64,000 bases of DNA from Leptodontidium sp. MPI-SDFR-AT-0119 (taxonomy: Eukaryota; Ascomycota; Leotiomycetes; Helotiales; Leptodontidiaceae): contig JAHLEZ010000012.1 in assembly GCA_020726505.1 (NCBI GenBank), positions 124,001-188,000 of the forward strand. The letters are read 5' to 3'. The position numbers were made by a program, and so were the translations under genes. Below are positions 23,639 to 33,263 of the stretch, in pieces (the first letter of the stretch is position 1; each line of letters starts with the position of its first letter). Under the pieces are notes generated by a model. The model was not told where the DNA came from. It made no database searches and saw nothing but the letters and a program-made list of their open reading frames with translations.

Positions 23639-24822
23639 ATGTTACTCCCAATCTCCCTCCTCGCATTAACTCTTTCCTCCATTCCCATCGCTTTGGCGAC
23701 ACCAACACCAATTTATCGTCGTTCAAACTGCACAAACCCTACAGTACGGAAAGAATGGCGCACATTATCCCGATCAGAACAGATCAACTACGTGGAAGCA
23801 GTCAATTGTTTGGCGACCAAGCAGTCACGGATTGGATTAACGACTCCACTGTATGATGATTTTCCATACATACACAATCAGCTGAATAATGAGAGTATGT
23901 GCTTCTCTAAATCTTTCAGATGTTTTGACTGGAAGATATCCTGAACAAATTACAGTCCATTCAGTAGCTTCATTTTTGCCGTGGCACAGATATTTCGTGC
24001 ACGTCTATGAAGCAGCTCTCAAGGAGTGCGGGTACAAGGGCAGTGCAACGTAAGTTTCCTACATTCGGACACCTCCATATATATATCAGTCACTACCAGA
24101 TACTTATTCAGCATCCAGATACTGGGACTGGACTCTAGACTCACTCTCCCCATCCACATCCTCAATCTGGGATGCCACAGCAGGCTTCGGTGGCAACGGC
24201 TCCCCCAACGTCACCGAACCCGGGGAATACAGCCCCCGGAATTGCGTCGCAGATGGACCATTTAAGAATCTTCGTCCAAGCTACATCACTGACAGCTATG
24301 AACCGCATTGTTTATCACGGACCTGGAACAATGGGACCTCGGAGCCCGGAAGGATGTTGGGAGAGTACTATTCGCCTGAGATTGTGGCTGAAGGGCAAGC
24401 GCTTGGAAACTATTCCGAGTATAGATATAAGCTTGAGGGGACGCCGCATGGTGCTATCCATTCGTCGATTGGAGGTGATATGGTGCCGTCGACTTCGCCA
24501 AATGGTATGCTGATTATTTTACCCCACTGTTATTTTAGTTTTTCTTTGAGAGTATCTTGGCTTACAAATTGGCCTTCTCACAGATCCCATATTTTTCTTG
24601 CATCACACTCAGATCGATCGGTTGGGGTACCTATGGCAGCAACAAGATCCCGAAAAGCGAAACTATGAGTATAGTGGTATCAGGACGCAGGATCAATTCG
24701 ACGGTGTTACGCCGCCAGAAGCGAGCCTGGAGGATTGGCTGCCGATGAGGGGAGTGGCGGCTGATCTCCAGGTCAAGGACTTGATGACGACAGAGAGTGA
24801 CTTGATGTGTTATACATATTAA
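23639..24822 (+). CDS. Secreted tyrosinase-family copper protein, 324 aa
   Basis: Four exons (23639-23894, 23956-24049, 24119-24504 and 24584-24822) total 975 nt and close in frame; introns are 60, 69 and 79 nt. Residues 1-20 are a signal peptide (LLPISLLALTLSSIPIALA). The CuA site includes IHSVASFLPWHRYF across exons 1-2. TYWDWTLD follows across the next junction, which fixed the acceptor at 24118. The CuB site has PHGAIHSSIGGD and the signature DPIFFLHHTQIDRL. Family members oxidise phenols to quinones, in melanin-like or secondary metabolism, using a dinuclear copper centre. It is short compared with fungal tyrosinases that carry a C-terminal lid, so it is probably of the short secreted type. 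It could also be an o-aminophenol or catechol oxidase; the substrate is not readable. Confidence 0.92.
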
Positions 24823-26352
24823 TCTGGTCAAATTTGCTTCCAATTATTACGTAATTTAGTAGGAGCAGATAATAGCAATTGGTAACATTTGGCTTTATTG
24901 CTGATATGCTTTTTTGGAAGTCCCGTACACTGTTCATTGTCACTGTTCATGTCACGTCAGCATACCAGACCTTTGTTTTAGAATGGAACCCTAGCGGTTA
25001 TTTCAAGAAAGAAAACTTTTTGAATTTGTTCTGGTATAATTATGTCTTGCTAAATGAAACGTTACTTGTGACACACCGAACAACGCCTCTAGCAGCAAAC
25101 CCTTCTCCATAGTCCCGGATAAAATAATATTCCTCTTCAATTTCTGGAGTAAGTGAGGCTCCATTTTCCTACTTGGATCAAGTACCAAGCTAATAACAGC
25201 AAACCGATGAAGTCCTAGGTTCATTCACGAATAGCGATTCCCTAAAAGGATGTTTAAGGTTGCAAAGCTAAGCGAGATCTTACAGCGCCATTTCAAAATA
25301 ATCAAATCTCGCCCCCTGACTGAGGCAACTTTGCAAGCTAACAAATAGGCACCCTGTACTTAATTCACTATATTCTAAGGACTAAAAAAATCCCTCGAAG
25401 CTAGGCGTGTATTTACTTTGAGCGTGAATGGATAAGTTGAGGCTATGCTATGCCCCGACCACAGCGGTTGTGTGAATACATCACGCTATTTAAGACAATA
25501 CAACAACTAGAGTTCGCATACAAAGATAGCGCGAATATAATAGATGCCAGCTTCTATATTTTTGTAAGTCTCTCAATTACGTCTACCTCAATTCCTTCCC
25601 CTGCCGTAGGAAGATATGCCCCATCCCTCCCCTCAAGATGTGTTCTTGTCCCTGAAAAGGAGTTATGAAGAACAGATAGTAAATACTCAACTTATTGCTG
25701 TCAATGATTTTGGTGTTGTCATAAGTCGTTCTCATTTCCATAGGTCGTCTGTCGCAGTCTGATTTCTTCTTGATCTTATCTTTGGCCCTTACTGACATTC
25801 AGGTATTCTCAACGCCACGTCCTCAGCTCGATACCCAAAAAGGTTGATTCTCGAGCCATAAACTTCTTCACGCTAACCTAAGGTTCCCTTCATAAATCAT
25901 GTGTGCATGCAGTAATTCCAACCAATAAATGCTCATGCTTAATATACTGACAAGTGACTCCTCAGTAGATTTCGCAACCGCACTGCTGCGCTTTAGGGTC
26001 CGACTAATCAGCTAACAAACTATGACGATGAATCACCTCTGTAGCACAGCTCTTACAATCTCTAATCTATGAGAAGAATATTAAACGATTGGAAGGGGGA
26101 ATGAGGTAAATTGAGTAAGGATCGCTTGAGAAGTTGAGATTTTCGTGGGATGGTTCGAGTCGTTGACTTCATTATCATACTCCGCGTTGTGTGTTTGGAA
26201 CATAAGAGTCCCATCAAGCTACCTGTAATTTGCTCATAATGCAGCATTGAGACTGTACTATACGAAGTTAAATTAAATCCTAGCTTTAGCACAATTGAAA
26301 GCAAGTATACTTTCTTGGGGGTTTTGCTGTCGTTCTTCACTATGTTGTCATG
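24823..26352. other. Gap without a recognisable gene
   Basis: AT-rich intergenic DNA between the tyrosinase and the inverted-repeat element. I see no coding frame with support, no RNA gene and no repeat shared with the rest of the window. Confidence 0.55.
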
Positions 26353-26429
26353 TGTAATGATCACTAGCACGCTGAGGTGACTTTAGCACAATAGAATAGC
26401 TGGAGAGACGCTGAATAGTAACTGGTGAT
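26353..26429 (+). repeat. Left terminal inverted repeat
   Basis: 77 bp beginning TGTAATGATCACTAGCACGC. It pairs with 27903-27979 on the other strand with three transition mismatches. The stop codon of the internal minus-strand ORF lies inside it. Confidence 0.85.
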
Positions 26430-27174
26430 AGCTGACGATAGACTGGCGCTTAACTCCTCGGTAGAAGAAACAACAGGTTTCCATGGGGATTTCAAAGCCG
26501 CGGCATCATTAACCTTGTCAACGTGGGTGCCACAGAGCTTGTCAAGATCGAAGGCAGCTTGGGCAGCGTCGAGATCAGCTTGGGTGATTTCCTTCGCACG
26601 GAATCGGGTAGTAGCTCTCTCCAGCCGAGCAAGGGAATCTTTCAGTCTCGCCGGGACCTCGCCGGCTAAAAGAAAATTTTGACTTACAGACTCGCAAGAC
26701 TTTGCCTTTCTGCAGCAATCAACACATTTCTTGTCAGTTGAGTTTGCGCTGGTGGAACACACAAGATCAGGGAACTAAGAGATCTCGCCCGCGCAGCGCA
26801 GGCAAAGAACCTCACGAGTGTCCGTGAAGTTGATCTCGCTACGTCCACTTGACTTGATACGAGTGTCCTTAATGCTGCTGAACAGGGTACGCTCGAGCCG
26901 AACACTGTTCTCGTCCTCCTCAAACTCTTCATCTCCGTTATTAGCTTGAACCTCAACATTGTTATCATCCTTGGAGCCTCTGGCGGATCGCCGACGTTTG
27001 GCTGGTGGTTCGCGGGCGTTGATTGGGGTGAACGACTGGCTAGGAGTTCCGGCAGAACCAGAGCCTCCTAGCAGCTTGCGTTTTGTGGCGCTTGCTGAAA
27101 TCGCCGGTTAGACCCCTACTAAGGGCAAGACATCTCCAAATCGGAGAAGGGGGATATGACTTACCTCTGACCAT
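26364..27174 (-). pseudogene. Cys-rich nuclear-type ORF carried inside the TIR element
   Basis: The ORF starts at 27174 with a 10-nt exon (27174-27165). A 70-nt intron follows (GTAAGT donor, TTTCAG acceptor), and exon 2 begins at 27094. The N-terminal part has a basic, nuclear-signal-like patch (PPAKRRRSARGSK) and an acidic stretch (GDEEFEEDEN). A Cys-rich module follows: LCLRC, then an in-frame TAG at 26775-26777, then FPDLVCSTS, KKCVDCCRKAKSC. The frame resumes straight after the TAG, so I read it as a nonsense mutation. A GTAAGT sequence within the Cys module (near 26690) could mark another short intron. The last about 20 residues are encoded by the terminal inverted repeat itself. The Cys spacing suggests a zinc-binding module, but I cannot name the family. 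It is not a recognisable transposase. Confidence 0.55.
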
Positions 27175-27445
27175 GATTGTTGATGTTGTTGTTTAGTTCA
27201 GATGGTTGGGGGAGCTGGGAAGAATATATACAGAGAGATAGGCAGCAACCGTTACTAGCGTCTGCCTACCCCGCTTTATCTCTCGCCCAGGATTCACCTT
27301 CAAGCTGAGCGTGTAAATTTGGGCTCGCTGGCGAGTCGTCGGGAAAACTCCGGCTATCGTAACTTTTTCACCCTCACTTCTAGGGACAGAAGTGCTCAAG
27401 ATGGGAGATATTGTAACGGCACGTGCCCTAGTGCTTACACCCTGC

Positions 27446-27478
27446 ACGAAGGCGGCCCGAACTGAAATCCGTCCATTT
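27446..27478 (+). repeat. Inner inverted repeat 1, left arm
   Basis: 33 nt that pair with the reverse complement of 27687-27719 at 31 of 33 positions; both differences are transitions. Confidence 0.8.
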
Positions 27479-27686
27479 GAAAGCTTGGCCAGGAACACCA
27501 AAATCCCCCCTTTTTTAAATGCATGCATCCGAGGAATTCCACCATTGAATTAAATTCTCTCTAGTAGAGGTTAAATTTTAACATCTAAATTTCAAATATG
27601 TAAAATATCTAGATTTATTGACTCTGTAAAGACGTATAATAACTTTTGAAGTCGAGGGTCTTGTTGCGACAAACCCTCGCTTAACC

Positions 27687-27719
27687 AAATGGACGGATTT
27701 CAATTCGGGCTGCCTTCGT
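27687..27719 (-). repeat. Inner inverted repeat 1, right arm
   Basis: Partner of 27446-27478. It ends exactly where the left arm of inner inverted repeat 2 begins. Confidence 0.8.
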
Positions 27720-27748
27720 ATATCCGACGGGCTGCCGCCAGGATTACA
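27720..27748 (+). repeat. Inner inverted repeat 2, left arm
   Basis: 29 nt that pair perfectly with the reverse complement of 27812-27840 across a 63-nt loop. GC-rich core GGGCTGCCGCC. Confidence 0.9.
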
Positions 27749-27811
27749 CTTCGCTTACGGGCTGTTGCTTCAGGGACCTTCAGCGTCTTTGTAGCGTGGC
27801 ACTCGGACCAC

Positions 27812-27840
27812 TGTAATCCTGGCGGCAGCCCGTCGGATAT
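27812..27840 (-). repeat. Inner inverted repeat 2, right arm
   Basis: Perfect 29-nt partner of 27720-27748. Together they could form a strong hairpin in DNA or RNA. Confidence 0.9.
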
Positions 27841-27902
27841 GCGTGCAGAGCGGGGAAAAGTTGATCTTCCCTCCTTAGCAATTAGTTTCTGTATCATACA
27901 GC

Positions 27903-27979
27903 ATCACCAGTTATTATTCAGCGTCTCTCCGGCTATTCTATTGTGCTAAAGTCACCTCAGCGTGCTAGTAATCATTACA
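27903..27979 (-). repeat. Right terminal inverted repeat
   Basis: 77 bp, the reverse complement of the left terminal repeat with three transition differences. Confidence 0.85.
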
Positions 27980-28545
27980 GATAGATAGTCAAGGATAGAT
28001 AGTGTGCGAGTTGAAGGGGGAATAGAATTTGTTGAGTGGTTCTAAATATATACTATGTGAATGTCGGTCCGTAATGGGAAGTCGAAAGCCTGGATATAGA
28101 GGAGACGTCAAGACAATAGGAGGATGCCTCTTGCTTGTATACCTTTGAAATTCACCATGTTCAAAGTGAGTGCCTCAAGTATATATTTCCAAGCTCCCAT
28201 ACGGACAGAGCCCAAATGAATCAAGACTCGAGAGATGAAACGGGGGATGGGATCGTGGATGTATGTCTCTTTGTACTTTAACTCTTCCATATCGTACTTC
28301 TATCTGAGCTCCAATCTACCCTCAAACCACGACAAATATTTCCTAGCCCACACGGTATCTGGAATCTCAATGTTAATTCACAAAAGTTGAATTTTGTAGA
28401 AGGGCTTTTATTGTCATCAATACTCACTATTGTCATTGCGCTACTCACTGCTATTAAGAACTTTTAGTTTATCTAAACCGTTTGCACTCTTATCTCATCT
28501 TATTTTATATAATACAAGACAAAATTATTCTCTCACACTTCAGAC
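27980..28545. other. Spacer between the two mobile elements
   Basis: About 570 bp of AT-rich sequence without a supported coding frame. Confidence 0.6.
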
Positions 28546-28555
28546 GATCTGTACC
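28546..28555 (+). repeat. Target-site duplication, left copy
   Basis: GATCTGTACC, present identically at 29121-29130 immediately beyond the other end of the AT-rich element. Confidence 0.75.
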
Positions 28556-28604
28556 AGCGTAAAAAATGATTTGATTTGATTTGATTAATGGCTATTAATC
28601 ATAT

Positions 28605-28688
28605 TCAAATCAAGTAAAATCTTGATTAATCATAATCAAATCAAATCAAATCAAATTAATCAAGCATTAATTGATTAATTTGATTAAT
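28605..28688 (+). repeat. Internal direct repeat, copy 1
   Basis: 84 bp that align without gaps to 29025-29108, roughly 78 of 84 identical by eye. Composed largely of TCAAA and TTAAT units. Confidence 0.75.
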
Positions 28689-29024
28689 ATAAGAGCCGCA
28701 TCCTAATTAGGACTAGATTATAAAACTAAGCTTAAAGAGGGTTAGTATGTACTAAAAATAGAATTAGTTAAAGTCTAAGAGTCTCGGTTAATCTAGAGAG
28801 CCTCGCTTAACCCAAATAGAGTAAGAAACATACTTTATTTAATTTAGTTAGTTTATTATTTATTTAATTAAGTAGTTTATAAGTTGATTATTCTTTAATT
28901 CATTCTTTATTTATTAAAGTACTCGCTTATTTAATCTATTCTTATATTATATATAAATATTTAAATAAAAAAGTCATTAATCAGATTAATCTAGATTAAT
29001 CTAGATTAATTAATCAAAATCAAA

Positions 29025-29108
29025 TCAAATCAAGTAAAATTTTGATTAATCAAAATCAAATCAAATCAAATCAAATTAATCAAATATTAATTGATTTATA
29101 TGATTAAT
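29025..29108 (+). repeat. Internal direct repeat, copy 2
   Basis: Second copy of the 28605-28688 repeat, exactly 420 bp downstream. Confidence 0.75.
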
Positions 29109-29120
29109 TTTGCTCACGCT

Positions 29121-29130
29121 GATCTGTACC
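29121..29130 (+). repeat. Target-site duplication, right copy
   Basis: GATCTGTACC, identical to 28546-28555. Confidence 0.75.
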
Positions 29131-30324
29131 TCCCATACTTCAAAGCTGCCAACTACCCTTCAAATTCTCACTCCGGTGCCAGTACAGCACTGTCCGCCAA
29201 CCTCATCCAGTGTAACATTTCTTGGTTCGTGTAAACAGCCAGGTAGAAGTAGATTATATACATGTACTCTAAACTGGAGACAAGGAATGATGGGTGTTCT
29301 ATCTATAATCCCACCAGCTGTAGATGCAAAGGAAGCATCACACACAAAAGCTCTTGGGAGCAGATGGAAAAGTGTTGTTTCCCTCCTGCGGAGAAGTCAA
29401 GCTTACTTGAACACACTGCTCACCAAAATCAATGCGTAGGAATGAGAAGTCCTCATGGATTGAACCTGACTTGTTGTTTGCACACCACATTTACCCCTCC
29501 TGCCCTCCCCAGCTAAACCTGAATCACTCCCCTGTTATCTATCAACTACCCTCTCACTGTCAACACAAAAATTCTCCCAGTATTTCACACGTGAATTCCT
29601 TTAAGAAATCTATTCACTTCAATTTCGAGCCTTCCAACCAACCAAACTTACACTCACGACAATGACTGATAATTCAAGATTGCTCTACATAAGAATATCC
29701 CTTTATCCAAGCACGCCAAAAAGTTACAATACGACGTAGTAGTGCCCCTACAACATCATCACTACTACTCATCAGTTTCCTTTCCATATCGTGGTCTGGG
29801 CAGATCTTTTAATACCACAAGGTTCCAAAAAAAAAGTCGCAAGCCTCCTTTCTCGCTTCCTCTCCCCTCCCCTAAACTCCTCGCTTAACCCCCTCGCTTC
29901 CTAGGAAAGTAAATACTAACCAACCCAACCCCCACCGCCTCCATCCCCCCAAGCACGCTCCAGCCATGCGCATCACCACGATCCCACAAAAACGCGAGTG
30001 AGCGTAGCTCCCCCATGTATAGCTTTGTAAACATTTTTAATCTTTAATTTCTCAATGTAATCGAATTTACGACGCGACCCAGGAGGTATCAACCAACCAA
30101 CCAACCAGCCCAGCACAACCGACCCAATGCAAACCAGACCGGACCCAGTATCCTGTGAGAACGCCTTTGTACCTATCTACCTATCTGCGTATGCAGACTG
30201 CACCAAACCAAACCAAGACTACCGACCGAAGTGACTAGCAGAACAGAAACGAAGAAAGGGACCGCATGTCCAGCGCAAAGACATCGCTATGATTAATCAT
30301 CCCAAGGTCCAGCTGATATGAGAA
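29131..30324. other. Gap downstream of CTP synthase
   Basis: Pyrimidine-rich and AC-rich unique sequence that presumably includes the 3' UTR of the CTP synthase gene. The small open frames at 29110-29665 have no support. Confidence 0.55.
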
Positions 30325-32459
30325 TCAGATCCGAACACCGTTCAGTCCATTAACCAGAGATGATTCAGCACTGCCATTCAGCGAAACGATGCTACGTCCC
30401 ATGTCCTTGGTGACTTTCTCCAAACACCCAGCCGCAGCAGCGACGAAGCCCAAGTAAGGTTTACTTGGATCCAGGACTCGAGACAGGTACTCTGGATGAA
30501 ACTGGACACCCACATACCAAGGGTGGTCCTTCAGCTCCAGGATCTCCATACGAACACCCTTGTCATCCTTGCCGATGAAGTCAAGACCAGCTTCAGCGAG
30601 CTTCTCGATGTAGTCGGGGTTGACTTCATATCTGTGACGATGACGCTCTTGGATCTCGAGCTTCTCGCCGTAGAGTTGGCGGAGACGAGACCATTCGCTT
30701 CCGGGTTGGAAGATGGTTGGGCGGAGACCGAGACGCATTGTTCCGCCGAGGGTGGTCTTGTCGATTTCGGGCATGAAGATGACGAGTGGGTCGGCACATT
30801 GTTCGTTCAGCTCGACGGAAGATGCACCAGTGATACCGCATACGTTACGAGCGAATTCGATGACGGCGATTTGCATGCCGAGACAGATACCTAGGTAGGG
30901 GGTCTTGTTTGTGCGTGCCCATTTCGCAGCGGCAATCATGCCTTCGGTACCGCGAGGACCGAATCCTCCTGGGACAAGGATACCATTTGCAGTGCATACT
31001 TCGTGCCATGCCTTGTGGAAGGCGGCGGGGTCGTCAGTACGGGCTTGATCTTCAAGGTTTGAGGCATCAACCCAGACGAGGTTGAGTTTCTTGCCGCAAC
31101 GCATAGCGCTGTGTTCGAGAGATTTGATGACTGAGAGGTAGCTGTCGTGGAGGTTGGTGTATTTGCCAACAAGGACAATAGAAACGGTGTCGAAGAGTCG
31201 ATCTTGTTGCGACGTGAGGTTCTTCCATTCCGTCCATGTACGCTGTCCTCTGTCTACCAGACTCTTTGCTTTGGGGATATCGTCCAACTTGAGGATATTT
31301 CGGATAGTCTTGACCAGACCTTGCTTCTCGAGGAGGAGGGGAACGTGGTATGTCGAGGAAACATTGTGAACAGCAACGACTTGTTCAGGTTCGACTTGGC
31401 AGAACATCGCAATCTTATCGATCGTTCCCTTCTCCAATGGGATATCACATCTGCAAGCAATCTGCTCAAATCAGCACTTTCCCTTCCATTCAAATGCAAT
31501 GAACTCACCAAATCTGGAACCAGACCTGCCCGTCCAACATCCCGAATGGCCTGCTGAGTAGGTTTTGTCTTCTGTTCTCCCTGGATGACAGGAATGAGGG
31601 AAACATGAACCTGCAAGAAATTGTTCTTTCCAGCTCTTCGCTTCAGCTGTCGCATAGCCTCAATGAAGGGTGCACTCTCAATATCTCCCACTGTGCCTCC
31701 AAGCTCAATAATGCAGACATCCGGTGCCTCATTGGTATCGTCGACTGGGATGCGAGCCACGCGTTCGATCCAGTCCTGAATCGCGTCGGTCAAATGAGGT
31801 ACTACTTGGACAGTCTTTCCGAGATAGTCGCCGCGACGCTCGCGCTCAATGACGTGTTGGTAGATCTTGCCAGTGGTGATGTTGTTCTCGCGAGTGAGGG
31901 TAATATTGAGGTATCGCTCGTAGTTTCCGAGGTCGAGGTCGACTTCTCCACCGTCATCGAGGACAAAGACTTCACCGTGTCTGATGTGGTTAGCCGTAGA
32001 CTCGGTCAGACCGCAATCTCTCAAACACCAATCCGAATCCCCAGACCAGAGCACGAAAAAGAACACTCACTCCGTAGGGGCCATAGTCCCAGCATCGACA
32101 TTCATATACGGGTCAATTTTAATAGAAGAGACGTAGTCTCGTCAGCCCAATGTCCCAGTCCCAAGTGACGCCCCCCGAAAAACTTATCTTAAGCCCAATC
32201 GTCTTCAGCAAGAGACCGGTCGAAGAAGCTGCACAATCCAATCAGCGTATGTCCATATCCAAACCCCATTCCCATATGCCTCTGTGTATTCAATGTTTCC
32301 GTCGCAGTTCGTAGAGTTCGTTCATACCAATCACGCCCTTCCCAATCCCCGAGATAACACCTGCAAACACACTCGTCAGTCACACTGCCCTTCCTGACAT
32401 CCACCACATCGCACAAAGGAGGGGAGATACATACCGCCAGACACAAGAACATACTTCAT
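30325..32459 (-). CDS. URA7: CTP synthase, 589 aa, six exons
   Basis: This enzyme converts UTP, ATP and glutamine to CTP, the last step of pyrimidine nucleotide synthesis. Exons are 32459-32435, 32360-32328, 32228-32188, 32132-32071, 31980-31509 and 31461-30325, total 1770 nt, in frame throughout. The synthetase domain starts [18 protein letters not shown] and [10 protein letters not shown]. It continues [33 protein letters not shown] and [14 protein letters not shown]. The C-terminal glutamine amidotransferase domain carries the nucleophile in GICLGMQ and the catalytic QFHPEY. Length matches fungal family members. The third intron (32187-32133, 55 nt) begins ATAAGT and ends AC. Removing it gives the conserved [12 protein letters not shown]. 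The alternative GT-AG cut needs a poor GTTTTT donor and inserts three residues into that motif. Confidence 0.95.
32133..32187 (-). other. Putative AT-AC intron in the CTP synthase gene
   Basis: Read on the minus strand, the 55-nt intron starts ATAAGT, has CTGAC as a likely branch point, and ends GACTAC before the next exon. The start is a U2-type donor with A at position 1, not the U12-type ATATCC. Cutting here leaves Lys codon AAG joined to Val codon GTC in phase 0. Confidence 0.75.
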
Positions 32460-33263
32460 GATTGCGATTTGGAGGTGTAGATGGCGGAGAGTTGAGAGTG
32501 AAATGAAATGTAAAAGTTGCCCTTGCTGGTCGCTGCCAGAGGGAAGGAAAGAAAGGAAGAGGTAGAGGTAGACAGCAGGCAGAGCAAAAGAATTTCTATC
32601 CAGTGGTGGGGCAGAACGCGCTAGTTTCACCGCCTATTTTAGTTCAGCTTAGTCGCGACGCGACGCGGTTCGCTTCGGGATAGGAGGACGGAGGGGAAAA
32701 GAAAACAATAATATAATATAGTAACATAGTGAAAAACATGAAGAAGTGAGTGAGTAAGCAAGGGAAATGATGATAGATATGTAGTATATTTGTATGAACC
32801 GTACCGTCCTTCATCTGTTCATACTATTCATTCATTCATCCGTTCGTCTCGGTGCAGGCGACAGCAAGTTCAATGTCCCTGGGTATCAAACACATCAATC
32901 ATCATATCAGATCAGATCGAAGCGAATCAGATCGTCTATCTCGCAGCAGCAGACCAAGAAAGATTTGGAAGAATCGCATCAAGCAAGCCAAGTATCACCA
33001 ATCAGTCCTTTGTCACCATCATCCCTTCCTCTCATCTCATCCCGTCCTCATTTCTCTCCCATCACATCACAGAAACGCCTGGGCTTCCCAAATACAACAA
33101 CGGACTGACTGACTGACTGGCCCGCTTTCAACGTCCTCAATTCTCAAAGTACCTCCCATTCGTTTTCTCGTCTCTAGCGAAAGTTGGTTGTAAGGATATT
33201 TCATCACATCACATTGCATCGCGTTTCGTCTGCTTTGAAGCAGCAATTATCCTGCTGGCCGGG
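32460..33263. other. Promoter region of CTP synthase and 3' side of velvet gene
   Basis: About 800 bp with no supported gene. It holds many ATC/TCA-rich short repeats (32880-33110) and a short ATAATATAATATAG tract near 32709. Confidence 0.55.

Larger units (their letters stand above)
26353..27979. mobile_element. 1.63-kb element with 77-bp terminal inverted repeats
   Basis: The first 77 bases (26353-26429) and the reverse complement of the last 77 (27903-27979) match at 74 of 77 positions, and the three differences are transitions. This is the build of a DNA (class II) transposon or a derivative. A TA dinucleotide lies at the same place in both ends (26355-26356 and 27976-27977), so a Tc1/mariner-type TA duplication is possible but unproven because it sits within the matched sequence. 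The interior holds a Cys-rich ORF (26364-27174, minus) and a set of nested inverted repeats (27446-27840). No transposase motif was seen, so the element looks non-autonomous. Confidence 0.8.
28556..29120. mobile_element. 565-bp AT-rich MITE-like element
   Basis: The element is bounded by AGCGT at the left and ACGCT at the right, short inverted ends that continue only loosely (AGCGTAAAAAAT against AGCGTGAGCAAAAT). It is flanked on both sides by the identical 10-mer GATCTGTACC. The interior is very AT-rich, dense in TCAAA/TTTGA units, and holds an 84-bp direct repeat 420 bp apart. It has no coding capacity. The build fits a miniature inverted-repeat transposable element; a 10-bp duplication is within the range known for Mutator-like elements, but I cannot assign a superfamily from one copy. 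Confidence 0.7.

Noticed and set aside
13988..24822. A secondary-metabolite cluster formed by SDR, kinase and tyrosinase
   Set aside because: No polyketide, peptide or terpene backbone gene, no P450 and no transporter is present, and an ARM/HEAT gene lies between them.
28546..29130. CRISPR-like reading of the TCAAA-rich repeats
   Set aside because: The units are short, variable and without spacers, in a eukaryotic genome, inside an element with a target-site duplication.
32138..32183. GT-AG reading of the third CTP synthase intron
   Set aside because: It is in frame, but the donor GTTTTT is poor and it inserts Ile-Asn-Tyr into the conserved GLKV(S/T)SIKIDPY motif. The ATAAGT/AC cut fits better.
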